From NCBI RefSeq assembly GCF_000026105.1, contig NC_008027.1:4732501-4796500 (forward strand): a DNA stretch of 64,000 nucleotides. Direction: 5' to 3'. This stretch comes from Pseudomonas entomophila L48. GTDB lineage: Bacteria > Pseudomonadota > Gammaproteobacteria > Pseudomonadales > Pseudomonadaceae. Positions 1 to 11,000 of this stretch are shown piece after piece. Made by a program: the position numbers and the translations under genes. Below the pieces are notes generated by a model. The model made no database searches, was not told where the DNA came from, and saw only the letters and a program-made list of their open reading frames with translations. Position 1 is the stretch's first letter. The number at the start of each line of letters is the position of its first letter.

Positions 1-403
1 GCAACGAGGCACAGCCGATGGCCACCGGCGTGTTGCCTTCGCCGAACACCGGGAAGTAGAAGCCCAGGGTGCTGAACAGCAGCACGAAGTAGCCAACGTT
101 GCCCAGCCAGGCGCTGATCCAGTAGCCCCAGGCCGAAGAGAAGCCCATGTAGTCGCCGAAACCGGCCTTGGCATAGGCGTATACCCCGGAGTCCAGCTCC
201 GGTTTGCGGTTGGCCAGGGTCTGGAACACGAACGCCAGGGCCAGCATGCCCACCGCGGTGATGCTCCAGCCGATCAGCACGGCCCCCACGTCGGCGCGCG
301 CGGCCATGTTCTGCGGCAACGAGAAGATCCCGCCACCGATCATCGAGCCGACCACCAGCGCGATGAGCGCGCCAAGGCGCAGTTTCTGTCCTGGTTCGCT
401 CAT
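1..403 (-). CDS. Arginine/ornithine antiporter ArcD paralogue (3' part outside window)
   Basis: Amino-terminal 134 residues of an APC-superfamily arginine/ornithine exchanger, read leftward and cut by the window edge. The start is the ATG at 403-401. The protein opens [20 protein letters not shown] and continues with [15 protein letters not shown], nearly the same as the amino terminus of the complete arcD on the other strand. The glycine-rich first membrane helix, with its GGGIFSLP motif, is typical of amino-acid antiporters of this family. It is transcribed divergently from the arcDABC operon. It is a second ArcD-like exchanger; whether it prefers another basic amino acid cannot be told from this fragment. 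Confidence 0.85.
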   Translation of the reverse strand, partial: MSEPGQKLRLGALIALVVGSMIGGGIFSLPQNMAARADVGAVLIGWSITAVGMLALAFVFQTLANRKPELDSGVYAYAKAGFGDYMGFSSAWGYWISAWLGNVGYFVLLFSTLGFYFPVFGEGNTPVAIGCASL

Positions 404-828
404 GGGGTTCCTCGTGCGCGGGCGCGCGTAAACGTATTTACCAATATTATTGTTACAGGATTTTTATCAAATCGAGCCATTAAACCTATAGCACTCATAA
501 CCGGAATGTCTATGGCATCCCCCTCATAAAAATCACAGTTGTCGAATACTTCACGAGCCGTCTAAACCTGTCGCTATTTACTGTGAAAAATTTGCGAAAA
601 CCCTAAAACGGTCTAACTTCACAGTTCGCAGGCGAAACGGAGCGTTTGCTCTAGAAGGACACGGAGGTGCCAGCGCACAAGGCCTGCGTCAGAGCTGTCG
701 GCATCCTCCAGGAGGCGCATGAGAGATTTTTCTGATCTTCATGCGGGCATGAACTGATCTAAGTCAGCGAATGATCCAGGCGTCAGATTTATTCTGAGGT
801 CAACTTTCTCCTGGTACGGAGTCGTTAA
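404..828. other. Divergent regulatory region between the two arcD-type genes
   Basis: This 425-base gap separates two divergent arcD genes and contains no convincing gene. It is AT-richer than its surroundings between about 430 and 610. It holds the ANR-like box and -10 element of arcD (listed separately). A weaker half-matching box, AGGAT-TTTT-ATCAA, lies at 457-470 and could serve the leftward paralogue. Confidence 0.6.
754..795 (+). promoter_or_regulatory. ANR-type box and -10 element of the arcDABC promoter
   Basis: CTGAT-CTAA-GTCAG at 754-767 matches the FNR/ANR consensus TTGAT-N4-ATCAA in both half-sites, allowing G for A in the right half. A -10-like TATTCT lies at 790-795. Together these predict transcription starting near 802, which puts the box centre (760.5) about 41.5 bases upstream, the class II activator position. 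ANR activation of the arc operon under low oxygen is known in Pseudomonas; the site assignment is mine from the sequence. Confidence 0.65.
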
Positions 829-2256
829 ATGTCTGATTCTCCCGGAAAACTAAAACTAGGTGCACTTGTTGCACTTGTCGTCGGCTCGATGATTGGCGGC
901 GGGATCTTCTCGTTGCCACAGAACATGGCCGCCAGCGCTGGCGTTGGGGCCGTGCTGATCGGCTGGGCCATCACCGCGGTGGGCATGCTCACCCTCGCCT
1001 TCGTCTTCCAGACCCTCGCCAACCGCAAGCCTGACCTCGACGGCGGGGTGTACGCCTACGCCAAGGCCGGTTTCGGCGACTACATGGGCTTCTCTTCGGC
1101 CTGGGGCTACTGGATCAGCGCCTGGCTGGGCAACGTCGGCTACTTCGTGCTGTTGTTCAGCACCCTGGGGTACTTCTTCCCGGTGTTCGGCGAGGGCAAC
1201 ACCCCGGCGGCGGTGATCGGCGCGTCGATCCTGCTGTGGGCGGTGCACTTCCTGGTGCTGCGCGGCATCAAGGAAGCGGCGTTCATCAACCTGGTCACCA
1301 CCGTGGCCAAGGTCGTGCCGCTGGCGTTGTTCGCCCTGATCTGCCTGTTCGCCTTCAAGCTCGATGTGTTCACCGCCGACATCTGGGCCCTGGGCACACC
1401 TGAACTGGGCAGCGTGATGAACCAGGTGCGCAACATGATGCTGGTCACCGTGTGGGTGTTCATCGGCATCGAGGGCGCGAGCATCTTCTCCTCCCGTGCG
1501 GAAAAACGCTCCGACGTGGGCAAGGCCACGGTCATCGGCTTCGTCACCGTGCTGCTGTTCCTGGTGCTGGTCAACGTGCTGTCGCTGGGCGTGATGACCC
1601 AGCCGGAACTGGCCAAGCTGCAGAACCCGTCGATGGCGGCCGTGCTTGAGCACGTGGTCGGCCACTGGGGCGCGGTGCTGATCAGCGTGGGCCTGATCAT
1701 CTCGCTGCTGGGAGCGTTGCTGTCCTGGGTGCTGCTGTGCGCCGAGATCATGTTCGCCGCCGCGAAAGACCACACCATGCCGGAGTTCCTTCGCCGCGAG
1801 AACCAGAACCATGTGCCGGCCAACGCCCTGTGGCTGACCAACGCCATGGTGCAGATCTTCCTGGTCATCACCCTGTTCTCCAACAGCACCTACCTGTCGC
1901 TGATCTACCTCGCCACCTCGATGATCCTGGTGCCCTACCTGTGGTCGGCGGCCTACGCGGTGCTGCTGGCGGTGCGCAGCGAGACCTACGAACAGGCCCT
2001 GGCCGAACGCCAGAAAGACCTGATCATCGGCGGCATCGCCCTGCTCTATGCGATCTGGCTGCTGTACGCCGGCGGCGTGAAATACCTGCTGCTCTCGGCC
2101 CTGCTCTACGCCCCTGGGGCGATCCTGTTCGCCAAGGCCAAGCGCGAGGTCGGTCAACCGATCTTCACCAACGTCGAAAAACTGATCTTCGCCGCCGTGG
2201 TCGCGGGCGCCCTGGTGGCGGCCTACGGCCTGTACGACGGCTTCCTGACGCTCTGA
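829..2256 (+). CDS. arcD: Arginine/ornithine antiporter
   Basis: Inner-membrane exchanger that imports arginine and exports ornithine for the arginine deiminase pathway. The 475-residue protein is almost entirely hydrophobic helices with the APC-family [14 protein letters not shown] motif in helix 1 and a length normal for ArcD. The ATG at 829 has GGAG at 818-821. It is the first gene of arcD-arcA-arcB-arcC, with arcA starting 31 bases after its stop. The ANR-type box upstream suggests induction when oxygen is limiting. Confidence 0.95.
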   Translation: MSDSPGKLKLGALVALVVGSMIGGGIFSLPQNMAASAGVGAVLIGWAITAVGMLTLAFVFQTLANRKPDLDGGVYAYAKAGFGDYMGFSSAWGYWISAWLGNVGYFVLLFSTLGYFFPVFGEGNTPAAVIGASILLWAVHFLVLRGIKEAAFINLVTTVAKVVPLALFALICLFAFKLDVFTADIWALGTPELGSVMNQVRNMMLVTVWVFIGIEGASIFSSRAEKRSDVGKATVIGFVTVLLFLVLVNVLSLGVMTQPELAKLQNPSMAAVLEHVVGHWGAVLISVGLIISLLGALLSWVLLCAEIMFAAAKDHTMPEFLRRENQNHVPANALWLTNAMVQIFLVITLFSNSTYLSLIYLATSMILVPYLWSAAYAVLLAVRSETYEQALAERQKDLIIGGIALLYAIWLLYAGGVKYLLLSALLYAPGAILFAKAKREVGQPIFTNVEKLIFAAVVAGALVAAYGLYDGFLTL

Positions 2257-2287
2257 ACCACGACTTCGCTTTACAGGAGGATTCACC

Positions 2288-3544
2288 ATGTCCACTGAGA
2301 AACAGAAATACGGCGTTCATTCCGAAGCCGGCAAACTGCGCAAAGTGATGGTCTGCAGCCCGGGCCTGGCGCACAAGCGCCTGACCCCGAGCAACTGCGA
2401 CGAACTGCTGTTCGACGACGTGATCTGGGTCGACCAGGCCAAGCGCGACCACTTCGACTTCGTCACCAAGATGCGCGAGCGCGGCGTCGACGTGCTGGAA
2501 ATGCACAACCTGCTGACCGACATCGTCCAGCAACCCGAAGCGCTGAAGTGGATTCTCGACCGCAAGATCACCTCCGACACCGTCGGCGTCGGCCTCACCA
2601 ACGAAGTGCGCAGCTGGCTCGAAGGGCTGGACCCTCGCCACCTGGCCGAATTCCTGATCGGCGGCGTGGCCGGCCAGGACCTGCCGGAAAGCGAAGGCGC
2701 CAGCGTGGTCAAGATGTACAACGACTACCTCGGCCACTCCAGTTTCATCCTGCCGCCGCTGCCCAACACCCAGTTCACCCGCGACACCACCTGCTGGATC
2801 TACGGCGGCGTGACCCTGAACCCGATGTACTGGCCGGCGCGACGCCAGGAAACCCTGCTGACCACCGCCATCTACAAATTCCACAAGGAGTTCACCGAAA
2901 AAGGCGAATTCCAGGTCTGGTACGGCGACCCGGACAAGGACCACGGCAACGCCACCCTCGAGGGCGGCGACGTGATGCCCATTGGCAAGGGCGTGGTGCT
3001 CATCGGCATGGGCGAGCGCACCTCGCGCCAGGCCATCGGCCAACTGGCGCAAAACCTGTTCGCCAAGGGCGCGGTGGAGAAAGTCATCGTTGCCGGCCTG
3101 CCGAAATCCCGCGCCGCCATGCACCTGGACACCGTGTTCAGCTTCTGCGACCGCGATCTGGTCACGGTCTTCCCGGAAGTGGTGAAAGAGATCGTGCCGT
3201 TCATCATCCGCCCCGACGAAAGCAAGCCCTACGGCATGGACGTGCGCCGCGAGAACAAGTCGTTCATCGAGGTGGTCGGCGAGCACCTGGGGGTCAAGTT
3301 GCGCGTGGTCGAGACCGGTGGCAACAGCTTCGCCGCCGAGCGCGAACAATGGGATGACGGCAACAACGTGGTGGCCGTGGAGCCCGGCGTGGTCATCGGC
3401 TACGACCGCAACACCTACACCAATACCCTGCTGCGCAAGGCCGGGATCGAGGTCATCACCATCAGCGCCGGCGAACTGGGCCGGGGCCGCGGCGGCGGCC
3501 ACTGCATGACCTGCCCGATCGTGCGCGACCCTATCGATTACTAA
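2288..3544 (+). CDS. arcA: Arginine deiminase
   Basis: Cytoplasmic hydrolase converting arginine to citrulline and ammonia, the first step of ATP-yielding arginine fermentation. The 418-residue length equals that of Pseudomonas ArcA. The catalytic cysteine is Cys406 in the carboxy-terminal GGGHCMTCP motif. Other guanidino-modifying-enzyme motifs are visible: FTRDTTCW near residue 160 and the LEGGDVM segment near 220. A strong AGGAGG-like ribosome site lies just before the ATG. It sits between arcD and arcB, as in the classical operon. Confidence 0.97.
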   Translation: MSTEKQKYGVHSEAGKLRKVMVCSPGLAHKRLTPSNCDELLFDDVIWVDQAKRDHFDFVTKMRERGVDVLEMHNLLTDIVQQPEALKWILDRKITSDTVGVGLTNEVRSWLEGLDPRHLAEFLIGGVAGQDLPESEGASVVKMYNDYLGHSSFILPPLPNTQFTRDTTCWIYGGVTLNPMYWPARRQETLLTTAIYKFHKEFTEKGEFQVWYGDPDKDHGNATLEGGDVMPIGKGVVLIGMGERTSRQAIGQLAQNLFAKGAVEKVIVAGLPKSRAAMHLDTVFSFCDRDLVTVFPEVVKEIVPFIIRPDESKPYGMDVRRENKSFIEVVGEHLGVKLRVVETGGNSFAAEREQWDDGNNVVAVEPGVVIGYDRNTYTNTLLRKAGIEVITISAGELGRGRGGGHCMTCPIVRDPIDY

Positions 3545-3613
3545 CGCCCACTGCACCCGGCCGCGCCCACGAAGCGGCGGCCGGGCTTCCAACCGAACTC
3601 AAGGAGAACCGTC

Positions 3614-4624
3614 ATGGCGTTCAATATCCACAACCGCAACCTGCTCAGCCTCGAACACCACAGCACTCGCGAGCTGCGCTACCTGCTGGACCTGTCCCGC
3701 GACCTCAAGCGCGCCAAGTACACCGGTACCGAGCAACAGCACCTGAAGGGCAACAACATTGCCCTGATCTTCGAGAAGACCTCCACCCGCACCCGCTGCG
3801 CCTTCGAAGTCGCCGCCTATGACCAGGGTGCCAACGTCACCTACATCGACCCCAACTCCTCGCAGATCGGCCACAAGGAGAGCATGAAGGACACCGCCCG
3901 CGTGCTCGGGCGCATGTACGACGCCATCGAGTATCGCGGCTTCAAGCAGGAGATCGTCGAGGAGCTGGCCAAGTTCGCCGGCGTACCGGTGTTCAACGGC
4001 CTGACCGACGAATACCACCCGACCCAGATGATTGCCGACGTGCTGACCATGCGCGAGCACAGCGACAAGCCGCTGCACGACATCAGCTACGCCTACCTGG
4101 GCGACGCTCGCAACAACATGGGCAACTCGCTGCTGCTGATCGGCGCCAAGCTCGGCATGGACGTGCGCATCGCCGCGCCCAAGGCCCTGTGGCCCCATGA
4201 CGACCTGGTCGAGCGCTGCCATAAATACGCCGAGGAAAGCGGCGCGCGCATCACCCTGACCGAAGACCCGAAAGCGGCGGTCAAGGGCGTGGATTTCGTC
4301 CACACCGACGTCTGGGTGTCGATGGGCGAGCCGATCGAAGCCTGGGGCGAGCGCATCAAGCTGCTCAAGCCCTACCAGGTGAACAAGGAGCTGATGAAGG
4401 CCACCGGCAACCCGCGTTCCAAGTTCATGCACTGCCTGCCGGCGTTCCACAACTCCGAGACCAAGGTCGGCAAGCAGATCGCCGAGCAGTACCCGGACCT
4501 GGCCAACGGCATCGAAGTGACCGATGACGTGTTCGAGTCACCGGCCTGCATCGCCTTCGAGCAGGCGGAAAACCGCATGCACACGATCAAGGCGATCCTA
4601 GTGTCGACCCTGGCCGACCTGTAA
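3614..4624 (+). CDS. arcB: Catabolic ornithine carbamoyltransferase
   Basis: Phosphorolyses citrulline to ornithine and carbamoyl phosphate, step two of the deiminase pathway. The 336-residue protein has the carbamoyl-phosphate-binding STRTR motif near residue 57, HPTQ near 135 and HCLPAFH near 275, all diagnostic of the family. The position between arcA and the carbamate kinase gene identifies the catabolic enzyme rather than the biosynthetic ArgF. AAGGAG precedes the start. A REPIN separates it from arcC. Confidence 0.96.
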   Translation: MAFNIHNRNLLSLEHHSTRELRYLLDLSRDLKRAKYTGTEQQHLKGNNIALIFEKTSTRTRCAFEVAAYDQGANVTYIDPNSSQIGHKESMKDTARVLGRMYDAIEYRGFKQEIVEELAKFAGVPVFNGLTDEYHPTQMIADVLTMREHSDKPLHDISYAYLGDARNNMGNSLLLIGAKLGMDVRIAAPKALWPHDDLVERCHKYAEESGARITLTEDPKAAVKGVDFVHTDVWVSMGEPIEAWGERIKLLKPYQVNKELMKATGNPRSKFMHCLPAFHNSETKVGKQIAEQYPDLANGIEVTDDVFESPACIAFEQAENRMHTIKAILVSTLADL

Positions 4625-4646
4625 CCCGGTCGCAACGCACCCTCGC

Positions 4647-4704
4647 GTAGGAGCCGGCTTGCCGGCGAACGGGCCACCGCATTCGCCGGCAAGCCGGCTC
4701 CTAC
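4647..4704. repeat. REPIN between arcB and arcC
   Basis: Two inverted copies of the REP core GTAGGAGCCGGCTTGCCGGC, facing each other across a short spacer. Each copy forms a hairpin and the pair can form a larger one. It lies inside the arc operon, so it may affect mRNA stability or read-through into arcC. Confidence 0.9.
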
Positions 4705-4738
4705 AAGGGACGTGCCACCCATCAAAAGGACATTCCCC

Positions 4739-5668
4739 ATGCGTATCGTTGTTGCTTTGGGCGGCAACGCCCTGCTGCGCCGCGGCGAGCCGATGACCGC
4801 CGACAACCAGCGCGCCAATATCCGCACCGCCACCGAGCAGATCGCCAAGATCCACCCCGGCAACGAGCTGGTCATCGCCCACGGCAACGGCCCGCAGGTC
4901 GGCCTGCTGTCGCTGCAGGGGCTGTCGTACAAGCCGGATGAAGCCTATCCGCTGGACGTGCTCGGCGCCGAGACCGAAGGCATGATCGGCTACATGATCG
5001 AACAGGAGCTGGGTAACCTGCTGGCCTTCGAGGTGCCCTTCGCCACCCTGCTCACGCAAGTCGAAGTGGACGCCAACGACCCGGCGTTCAAGGACCCGAC
5101 CAAGTTCATCGGCCCGGTCTACGCCAAGGACGAAGCCGAGCGCCTGGCCAAGGAGAAAGGCTGGGTGGTCAAGCCCGACGGCGACAAGTACCGCCGCGTG
5201 GTGGCCAGCCCTAAACCCAAGCGCATCTTCGAGATCCGCCCGATCAAGTGGCTGCTGGAAAAGAGCAGCATCGTGATCTGCGCCGGCGGCGGCGGCATCC
5301 CCACCCTGTATGACGAGAACCGCAAGCTCAAAGGCATCGAGGCGGTGATCGACAAGGACCTGTGCTCGGCGCTGCTGGCCGAACAATTGGACGCCGACCT
5401 GCTGATCATCGCCACCGATGTCGACGCGGCGTACATCGATTTCGGCAAACCGACGCAGAAAGCCATCGCCCAGGCCCACCCCGACGAACTCGAGAAGCTG
5501 GGCTTCGCCGCCGGCTCCATGGGGCCGAAGGTCCAGGCCGCCTGCGATTTCGCCCGCCATACCGGCAAGGTGGCGGTGATCAGTTCGCTGGAGAACATCG
5601 AGGACATCGTCAAAGGCACCGCCGGCACCCGGGTTTCCACGCAGATGCCCGGTATCAGCTACCGTTGA
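4739..5668 (+). CDS. arcC: Carbamate kinase
   Basis: Transfers phosphate from carbamoyl phosphate to ADP, giving ATP, ammonia and CO2. This is the energy-yielding last step of arginine fermentation. The start chosen is the ATG at 4739, giving [16 protein letters not shown], with AAAAGGA at 4724-4730. A GTG at 4712 lies too close to the REPIN and lacks a ribosome site. The 309-residue length and the motifs [16 protein letters not shown] and AGGGGIP match the amino-acid kinase fold of carbamate kinases. It is the last gene of the arc operon, followed by a GC-rich hairpin. Confidence 0.96.
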   Translation: MRIVVALGGNALLRRGEPMTADNQRANIRTATEQIAKIHPGNELVIAHGNGPQVGLLSLQGLSYKPDEAYPLDVLGAETEGMIGYMIEQELGNLLAFEVPFATLLTQVEVDANDPAFKDPTKFIGPVYAKDEAERLAKEKGWVVKPDGDKYRRVVASPKPKRIFEIRPIKWLLEKSSIVICAGGGGIPTLYDENRKLKGIEAVIDKDLCSALLAEQLDADLLIIATDVDAAYIDFGKPTQKAIAQAHPDELEKLGFAAGSMGPKVQAACDFARHTGKVAVISSLENIEDIVKGTAGTRVSTQMPGISYR

Positions 5669-5676
5669 ATGCAGTT

Positions 5677-5702
5677 GGCGGGTGCCTGGCGCCCGCCGTT
5701 TT
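5677..5702 (+). terminator. Possible terminator of the arc operon
   Basis: GGCGGG at 5677-5682 pairs with CCCGCC at 5692-5697 and is followed by GTTTTC. The stem is strong but the T run is short, so termination is likely partial. Confidence 0.45.
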
Positions 5703-5724
5703 CAACCTTCCGGAGGATTCCGCC

Positions 5725-6093
5725 ATGGCCCAGTATCAACCCGGTCACGTGCATATCGAGCGCACCGCGCTGAACACGAACGACCACAGCTATGACCTCA
5801 ATATCGAGTACGAGGCGGCGACCGACCCCAAGGAAGGCAGAGGTATCCAGTTCCGCATGCACGGCCACATCGAGGGCAAGACCGTCGATGAAAAATTCTT
5901 CCTGGCCAAGGACCAGGTGCTGCCGAGCTTTCTGATGCAGTTGAGCCGCAAGGCCCAGTCGTACCTGCCACCACCGAAGAAGTTCGAGAACCTCGGCTCG
6001 CCGCACAAGCTGTATGACTATATGTTCGAAGACATTCGCACCAAGTTGGATGTGAAATCGGGCGACCCGATCAAACCTGAACACCTCGAGTGA
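5725..6093 (+). CDS. DUF5064-type small protein
   Basis: A 122-residue soluble protein without signal peptide or membrane segment. It begins MAQYQPGHVHIERTALN, after a strong CGGAGG ribosome site at 5711-5716. It resembles the small Pseudomonas proteins annotated as DUF5064, whose function is unknown to me. It follows arcC by 56 bases and reads the same way, so some arc transcripts may extend into it, although a hairpin lies between. I do not assign a function. Confidence 0.75.
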   Translation: MAQYQPGHVHIERTALNTNDHSYDLNIEYEAATDPKEGRGIQFRMHGHIEGKTVDEKFFLAKDQVLPSFLMQLSRKAQSYLPPPKKFENLGSPHKLYDYMFEDIRTKLDVKSGDPIKPEHLE

Positions 6094-6097
6094 CTTC

Positions 6098-6240
6098 TGG
6101 GGCTGCTATGCAGCCCTTTCCGACCGGTCCGACGCCTCGGCAAGGCCGCTCCCACAGGTAAAACGCCGTATCTAAAAGCGGTGAGATACCTGTGGGAGCG
6201 GCCTTGCGTCGCGAAAGGGGCGCAACGCGCCCCCGGCAAT
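6098..6240. repeat. REPIN downstream of the DUF5064 gene
   Basis: CAAGGCCGCTCCCACAGGTA at 6141-6160 is exactly inverted at 6187-6206, a 20-base perfect repeat across 26 bases. Flanking GGGGCTG...CAGCCC and GGGGCGC...GCGCCCC hairpins lengthen the element. It belongs to the GTGGGAGCGGCCTTG subfamily. Confidence 0.9.
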
Positions 6241-6300
6241 GTTGGGCTAGCCCCGGCTCCCAAGGCATACTACGGCCTCCCTCGGCCATAATTGCCCCCC

Positions 6301-7809
6301 ATGCGCATCCACGTCAGCTTCATCGACCGCGTCGGCATCACCCAGGAAGTCCTGGCCCTGCTCGGCGCCCGCAACCTGAACCTCGATGCCGTGGAGATGG
6401 TCCCGCCGAACGTCTACATCGACGCCCCCACCCTCAGCCCCGCCGTGCTCGAAGAGCTGCACGACGCCCTGTTCGAGGTGCGCGGCGTGCAATCGGTGGA
6501 AGTGGTCGACATCCTCCCCGGCCAACGCCGCCACCTGCAACTCGACGCCCTGCTCGCCGCCATGAGCGACCCGGTGCTGGCCGTGGACAGCGCCGGCAAG
6601 GTGCTGCTGGCCAACCCCGCGCTGATCGCCCTGTGCGGCCGCGAATCGGCCGGGCGCTCGGTGGGTGAGCTGTTCGGCGACTCCGATCTGCTGCAAGCGT
6701 TGCTGGACAACAACTTCCACCTGCCCATGCGCGAGATGCAGCTCAACGGCCAGAGCCTGCTGCTCGACGCCACGCCGATCACCCACGCCGGCGGCCTGCT
6801 GACGTTGTACCCGCCCAACCGCATGGGCGAACGCCTGTCGGCCCTGCACCACGACCACGCCGAAGGTTTCGACGCCATGCTCGGCGACTCCCCGGCCATC
6901 CGCACCCTCAAGGCCCGCGCCCTGCGCGTGGCCACCCTCGACGCGCCGCTGCTGGTGCACGGCGAGACCGGCACCGGCAAGGAATTGGTAGCCCGCGCCT
7001 GCCATGCCATCAGCAGCCGCCACAACGCGCCGTTCCTGGCGCTCAACTGCGCGGCGCTGCCCGAGAGCCTGGCCGAGAGCGAGCTGTTCGGCTATGCTCC
7101 CGGCGCCTTCACCGGCGCCCAGCGAGGTGGCAAACCGGGGCTTATGGAACTGGCCAACCAGGGCACGGTGTTTCTCGACGAGATCGGCGAGATGTCACCG
7201 TACCTGCAGGCCAAGCTGCTGCGTTTTCTCAGCGATGGCAGCTTCCGCCGCGTGGGCGGCGACCGCGAGGTGAAGGTGGACGTGCGCATCATCAGCGCCA
7301 CCCACCGCGATCTGGAGCGCATGGTTGCCGAAGGCACCTTCCGCGAAGACCTGTTCTACCGCCTCAACGTGCTCAACCTGCAGGTCCCGCCGCTGCGCGA
7401 TCGTGGCCAGGACATCCTGTCCCTGGCGCAGTATTTCATGCAGCAGGCCTGCACGCAGATCCAGCGCCCGCCCTGCCGCCTGGCCCCGGCCACCCATCCG
7501 GCGCTGCTGGGCAACCCCTGGCCGGGCAACGTGCGCCAGTTGCAGAACGTGATCTTCCGCGCGGCGGCCATCTGCGAAAGCAACGTGGTGGACATCGGCG
7601 ACTTGGACATTGCCGGTACCTCGGTAGCCCGGGGGCACGATGGCGAAGTGGCGAGCCTGGAGCAGGCGGTGGGGGATTTCGAGCGGGAGTTGCTGCAGCG
7701 CTTGTATGCCAGCTATCCCTCGACACGGCAGCTGGCTGGGCGGTTGCAGACCTCGCACACGGCGATTGCCCAGCGCCTGCGCAAGTACGGCATCCCCGGC
7801 AAAGCCTGA
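6301..7809 (+). CDS. gcsR: TyrR-like sigma-54 activator of glycine cleavage
   Basis: A 502-residue enhancer-binding protein. It has an ACT-like amino terminus (about 1-75, MRIHVSFIDRVGITQEVLAL), a PAS-like segment (about 78-185), an AAA+ domain (about 200-430) and a Fis-type helix-turn-helix (about 460-500). Walker A GETGTGKE is at 221-228. The sigma-54-contacting loop GAFTGA at 268-273 is intact. The start is the ATG at 6301; a TTG three codons upstream is less likely. Length and architecture match GcsR of P. aeruginosa, which senses glycine and activates the second glycine-cleavage operon. Here that operon begins at 13386, beyond an inserted cassette, and has a sigma-54 promoter. The homologue PhhR is the alternative but usually sits beside phenylalanine hydroxylase. 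Confidence 0.85.
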   Translation: MRIHVSFIDRVGITQEVLALLGARNLNLDAVEMVPPNVYIDAPTLSPAVLEELHDALFEVRGVQSVEVVDILPGQRRHLQLDALLAAMSDPVLAVDSAGKVLLANPALIALCGRESAGRSVGELFGDSDLLQALLDNNFHLPMREMQLNGQSLLLDATPITHAGGLLTLYPPNRMGERLSALHHDHAEGFDAMLGDSPAIRTLKARALRVATLDAPLLVHGETGTGKELVARACHAISSRHNAPFLALNCAALPESLAESELFGYAPGAFTGAQRGGKPGLMELANQGTVFLDEIGEMSPYLQAKLLRFLSDGSFRRVGGDREVKVDVRIISATHRDLERMVAEGTFREDLFYRLNVLNLQVPPLRDRGQDILSLAQYFMQQACTQIQRPPCRLAPATHPALLGNPWPGNVRQLQNVIFRAAAICESNVVDIGDLDIAGTSVARGHDGEVASLEQAVGDFERELLQRLYASYPSTRQLAGRLQTSHTAIAQRLRKYGIPGKA

Positions 7810-7840
7810 CCCTGGAACCACTCGATTTGGCGCGACCTCT

Positions 7841-7923
7841 GTAGGAGCGGCTTCAGCCGCGATCACCCGCGAAGCGGGTGCCACACACCGTGGTGCCTGC
7901 ATCGCGGCTGAAGCCGCTCCTAC
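7841..7923. repeat. REPIN between gcsR and the protease cassette
   Basis: GTAGGAGCGGCTTCAGCCGC and its inverted copy flank a short inner hairpin (CACCCGC / GCGGGTG). It marks the left border of the accessory cassette. Confidence 0.9.
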
Positions 7924-8012
7924 AAAGGGCGCGACGGCCAGGACCGGCTACGCTGAAGGCACCCTGCCATCAACCTGCGCAGGGGGACTCGGCACGGACA
8001 GGGAGGGACACC

Positions 8013-11000
8013 ATGGCACAGGCGCTGCTGGTCAAGATTCGGGGGAGCTTGAGCGACGGACACAGACAGGGGCTGGCCGCCGCAGTCGGCGCGCCGGACA
8101 TGGAAGCGATCCTGACGATCCCCGCCCAACCTGGTATCGCCGGCGTGGCGGCCACGCAGGGTTCGACCTGGTACCGTGCCCCCTTGCCGCCCACGACCAA
8201 CTCCTGGGACGCCGCCCATGCCATGCTGGCCCACGGGGCGGGTTTTGCCGCCACCGGGACCACGCCAATCGAGTTCGTCGAACCGGACATCGAGCAAGCC
8301 TGGCTCACCGAGTCGCCGGCACCCGCGACCGCGCTGGCCGCAGCGGCCTGCACCTTTCATCCCCAGGACAAGTCAGGCCAGAAGGCCGTGGTAAAGGATG
8401 ACAACCAATGGCACCTTGACGACCGATTCACGCAGCTGGGCGCTGCGCGGGGCAAGGTCGCCAAGGACCAGCAGCAGGCCATCCGGATCGCGCACCTGGA
8501 CACCGGCTACGACCCGAACCACGCTTCCCTGCCCCTGAACCTCGACAAACAGAACCAACGCAACTTTCGCGACCGTGATCACCCCAACGACGCGACTGAT
8601 CGCACACCGGATGGCTGGACGGCCGTGCGCAACCAGGGCCATGGCCATGCCACGCTGAGCCTCCTGGCCGGCAACGAAATCAACAACCCCGCCATCGCGC
8701 AGGGCTTTTCCGGCTTCGTCGGCGGCGCGCCACACGCCACCGTCATCCCCATCCGCATCGCCGACTGGGTCGTGCGCTTCTCGACCAGCAGCATGGTCCA
8801 GGGCTTCCAGTACGCGGTGCAACAGAAGGTGCACATCCTGTCGATGAGCATGGGCGGCCTGTCCTCCCGCGCCCTCGCCGATGCGGTCAACCTGGCCTAC
8901 GAGCACGGCGTGTTCATGGTCACCGCAGCAGGCAACAACTACGCCTGGGCACCGACACCCGGCTCGATCGTGTTCCCCGCCCGCTTCAAGCGCGTACTTG
9001 CGGCCTGCGGGGTGATGGCCAACGGGCGCGCCTACACCGGACTCAGCCCGGGCACCATGCAAGGCAACTATGGGCCGGCATCGAAGATGCAGACGGCAAT
9101 GGGCGCCTTCACCCCCAACGTGCCGTGGGCCGAGTTCGGCTGCGGCAACCTGGTCAGCATGGACGGCGCGGGCACCTCCTCGGCCACGCCACAGCTGGCA
9201 GCCGCCGCCGCGCTATGGATGGCCAGCCATCAAACGGAACTGGCCACGTACCCGGAGCCGTGGATGCGCGTCGAGGCAACACGCGCGGCCCTGTTTGGAT
9301 CGGCCTTGCGCACCACCGGCGCCATGGACGCGGAAGAAACCCTCGAGAAGATCGGACGGGGCGTGCTGCAGGCAAACGCGGCCCTTGGCATTGCGCCACC
9401 GGCAAAGGACGTGCTCGTGAAGACCTCACCGGCAGAGCCCAGCTGGAGCTGGCTCAACCTGATCACCGGTGCTGGCGGCGTCTCGCTTGCCCCGGGCCAG
9501 GCATCGGCGGTCGAGCAGATGCTGGCGCTCGAACTGACGCAAATGGCGCAGCGCCATCGCGCAGTGGACGAGGCGCTACCCGACGGTGACATCGGCACTG
9601 ACATGCCAGCGGCCTTGCTCAATCGCTACCTCGAGGCGGCACTTGATTCCGGCAGTCCTTCAGCGCCTCTGAAAGCCTTCCTTGAAAGGCACCTTGGCCG
9701 GCCCCAAGGCGTCCCAGCCACGGGCCCCGTCACGGTAGCCGAGGGCCCACGCATCGCACGCAAGACCAAGCAACTCCCCACCCCGCCACGGCGCCTGCGC
9801 GTCTATGCGCTTGACCCGTCCATCGCCAAGCAGCTGGACTCCGTCGAGATCAACGAGACCGTCATCAACGTCCCCTGGGAAAAACTCGAACCAGGACCGG
9901 TTGGCGAGTACCTCGAGATCGTCGACATCGACCCCGCCTCCGACCGCCTCTACGACCCGGTGGACCTGAACGAGCCGAAGCTGCTGGCCCAGGATGGCTG
10001 GCCGCCCTCCGAAGGCAACCCGGCTTTCCACCAGCAGATGGTCTACGCCGTGGCGATGAAGACCATCAGGAATTTCGAGGAAGCCTTGGGCCGGCGTGTG
10101 CTCTGGGCTTCGCGCAAGGTCGCGGGCACCGGCGGGCAGGGCCAGCCGCACTACGAGTACCACAGCGTGCGCAGGCTGCGGATCTACCCCCACGCACTGC
10201 GCACCGAAAACGCCTACTACAGCCCCGACAAGGTGGCGCTGCTGTTCGGCTACTTCCAGTCCACCTCGACGGCGACCGCCGCCACCCCTGGCGGCAGCAT
10301 GGTGTTTGCCTGCCTGTCCAGCGACATCATCGCCCATGAGATGTCCCACGCCCTGCTCGACGGTCTGCATCGCAGCTTCCAGGATGCCTCCAACCCAGAC
10401 GTGCCGGCGTTTCACGAAGCCTTCGCCGATATCGTCGCGCTGTTCCAGCACTTCTCGATCCCCGAGCTGGTGCGTTTCCAGGTGCGCCAGGCCCGTGGCC
10501 GGCTGGATGCGGCGAAACTGCTGGGCTCCCTGGCCCAGCAGTTCGGCGAAGGAACCCACCGTGGCGGGCCCCTGCGCGACTACCTCGCCAAAGGCGACAA
10601 GCCCAGCTACCCCGACGAGCTGGAGGTGCACGCACGAGGCTCGATCCTCGTCTCGGCGGTCTATGAAGCGTTCCTCAGCATCGTCGACCGCCGCACGGCG
10701 GACCTTGTCCGTATCGCCACCAACGGCAGCGGGCTACTGCCCAGGGGCGCCCTGCTCCCCGATCTGGTCGAGCGCCTCACCGAAGAAACCTGCAAGACCG
10801 CCCGGCATGTGCTGCGCATCTGCATCCGCGCGCTGGATTATTGCCCCGCCGTCGACATCACCTTCGGCGAGTACCTGCGCGCACTGATCACCGCCGATAT
10901 CGATTTGGTGGCCGTCGACCGGTTCCACTACCGCGTCGCCTTCATGGACGCGTTCCGCAAGCGCAACCTGCTGCCAGCGGACGTGCGCACGGTCTCGGAA

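Noticed and set aside
584..599. A third ColR-like box, read on the minus strand as TTCGCAAATTTTTCAC, between the two arcD genes
   Set aside because: It lacks the conserved A at position 4 and also mismatches the pyrimidine at position 8, and neither arcD gene belongs to the known ColR regulon, so chance in an AT-rich gap is the simpler reading.
856..2295. Long open frame on the minus strand over arcD
   Set aside because: The translation is rich in His, Gln, Gly and Arg, typical of antisense shadow in GC-rich genes, with no motif; arcD on the plus strand is certain.
7878..8012. Longer start for the dual protease upstream of 8013
   Set aside because: The extra frame runs through a REPIN and has no ribosome site, while GGGAGGGA sits correctly before the ATG at 8013.
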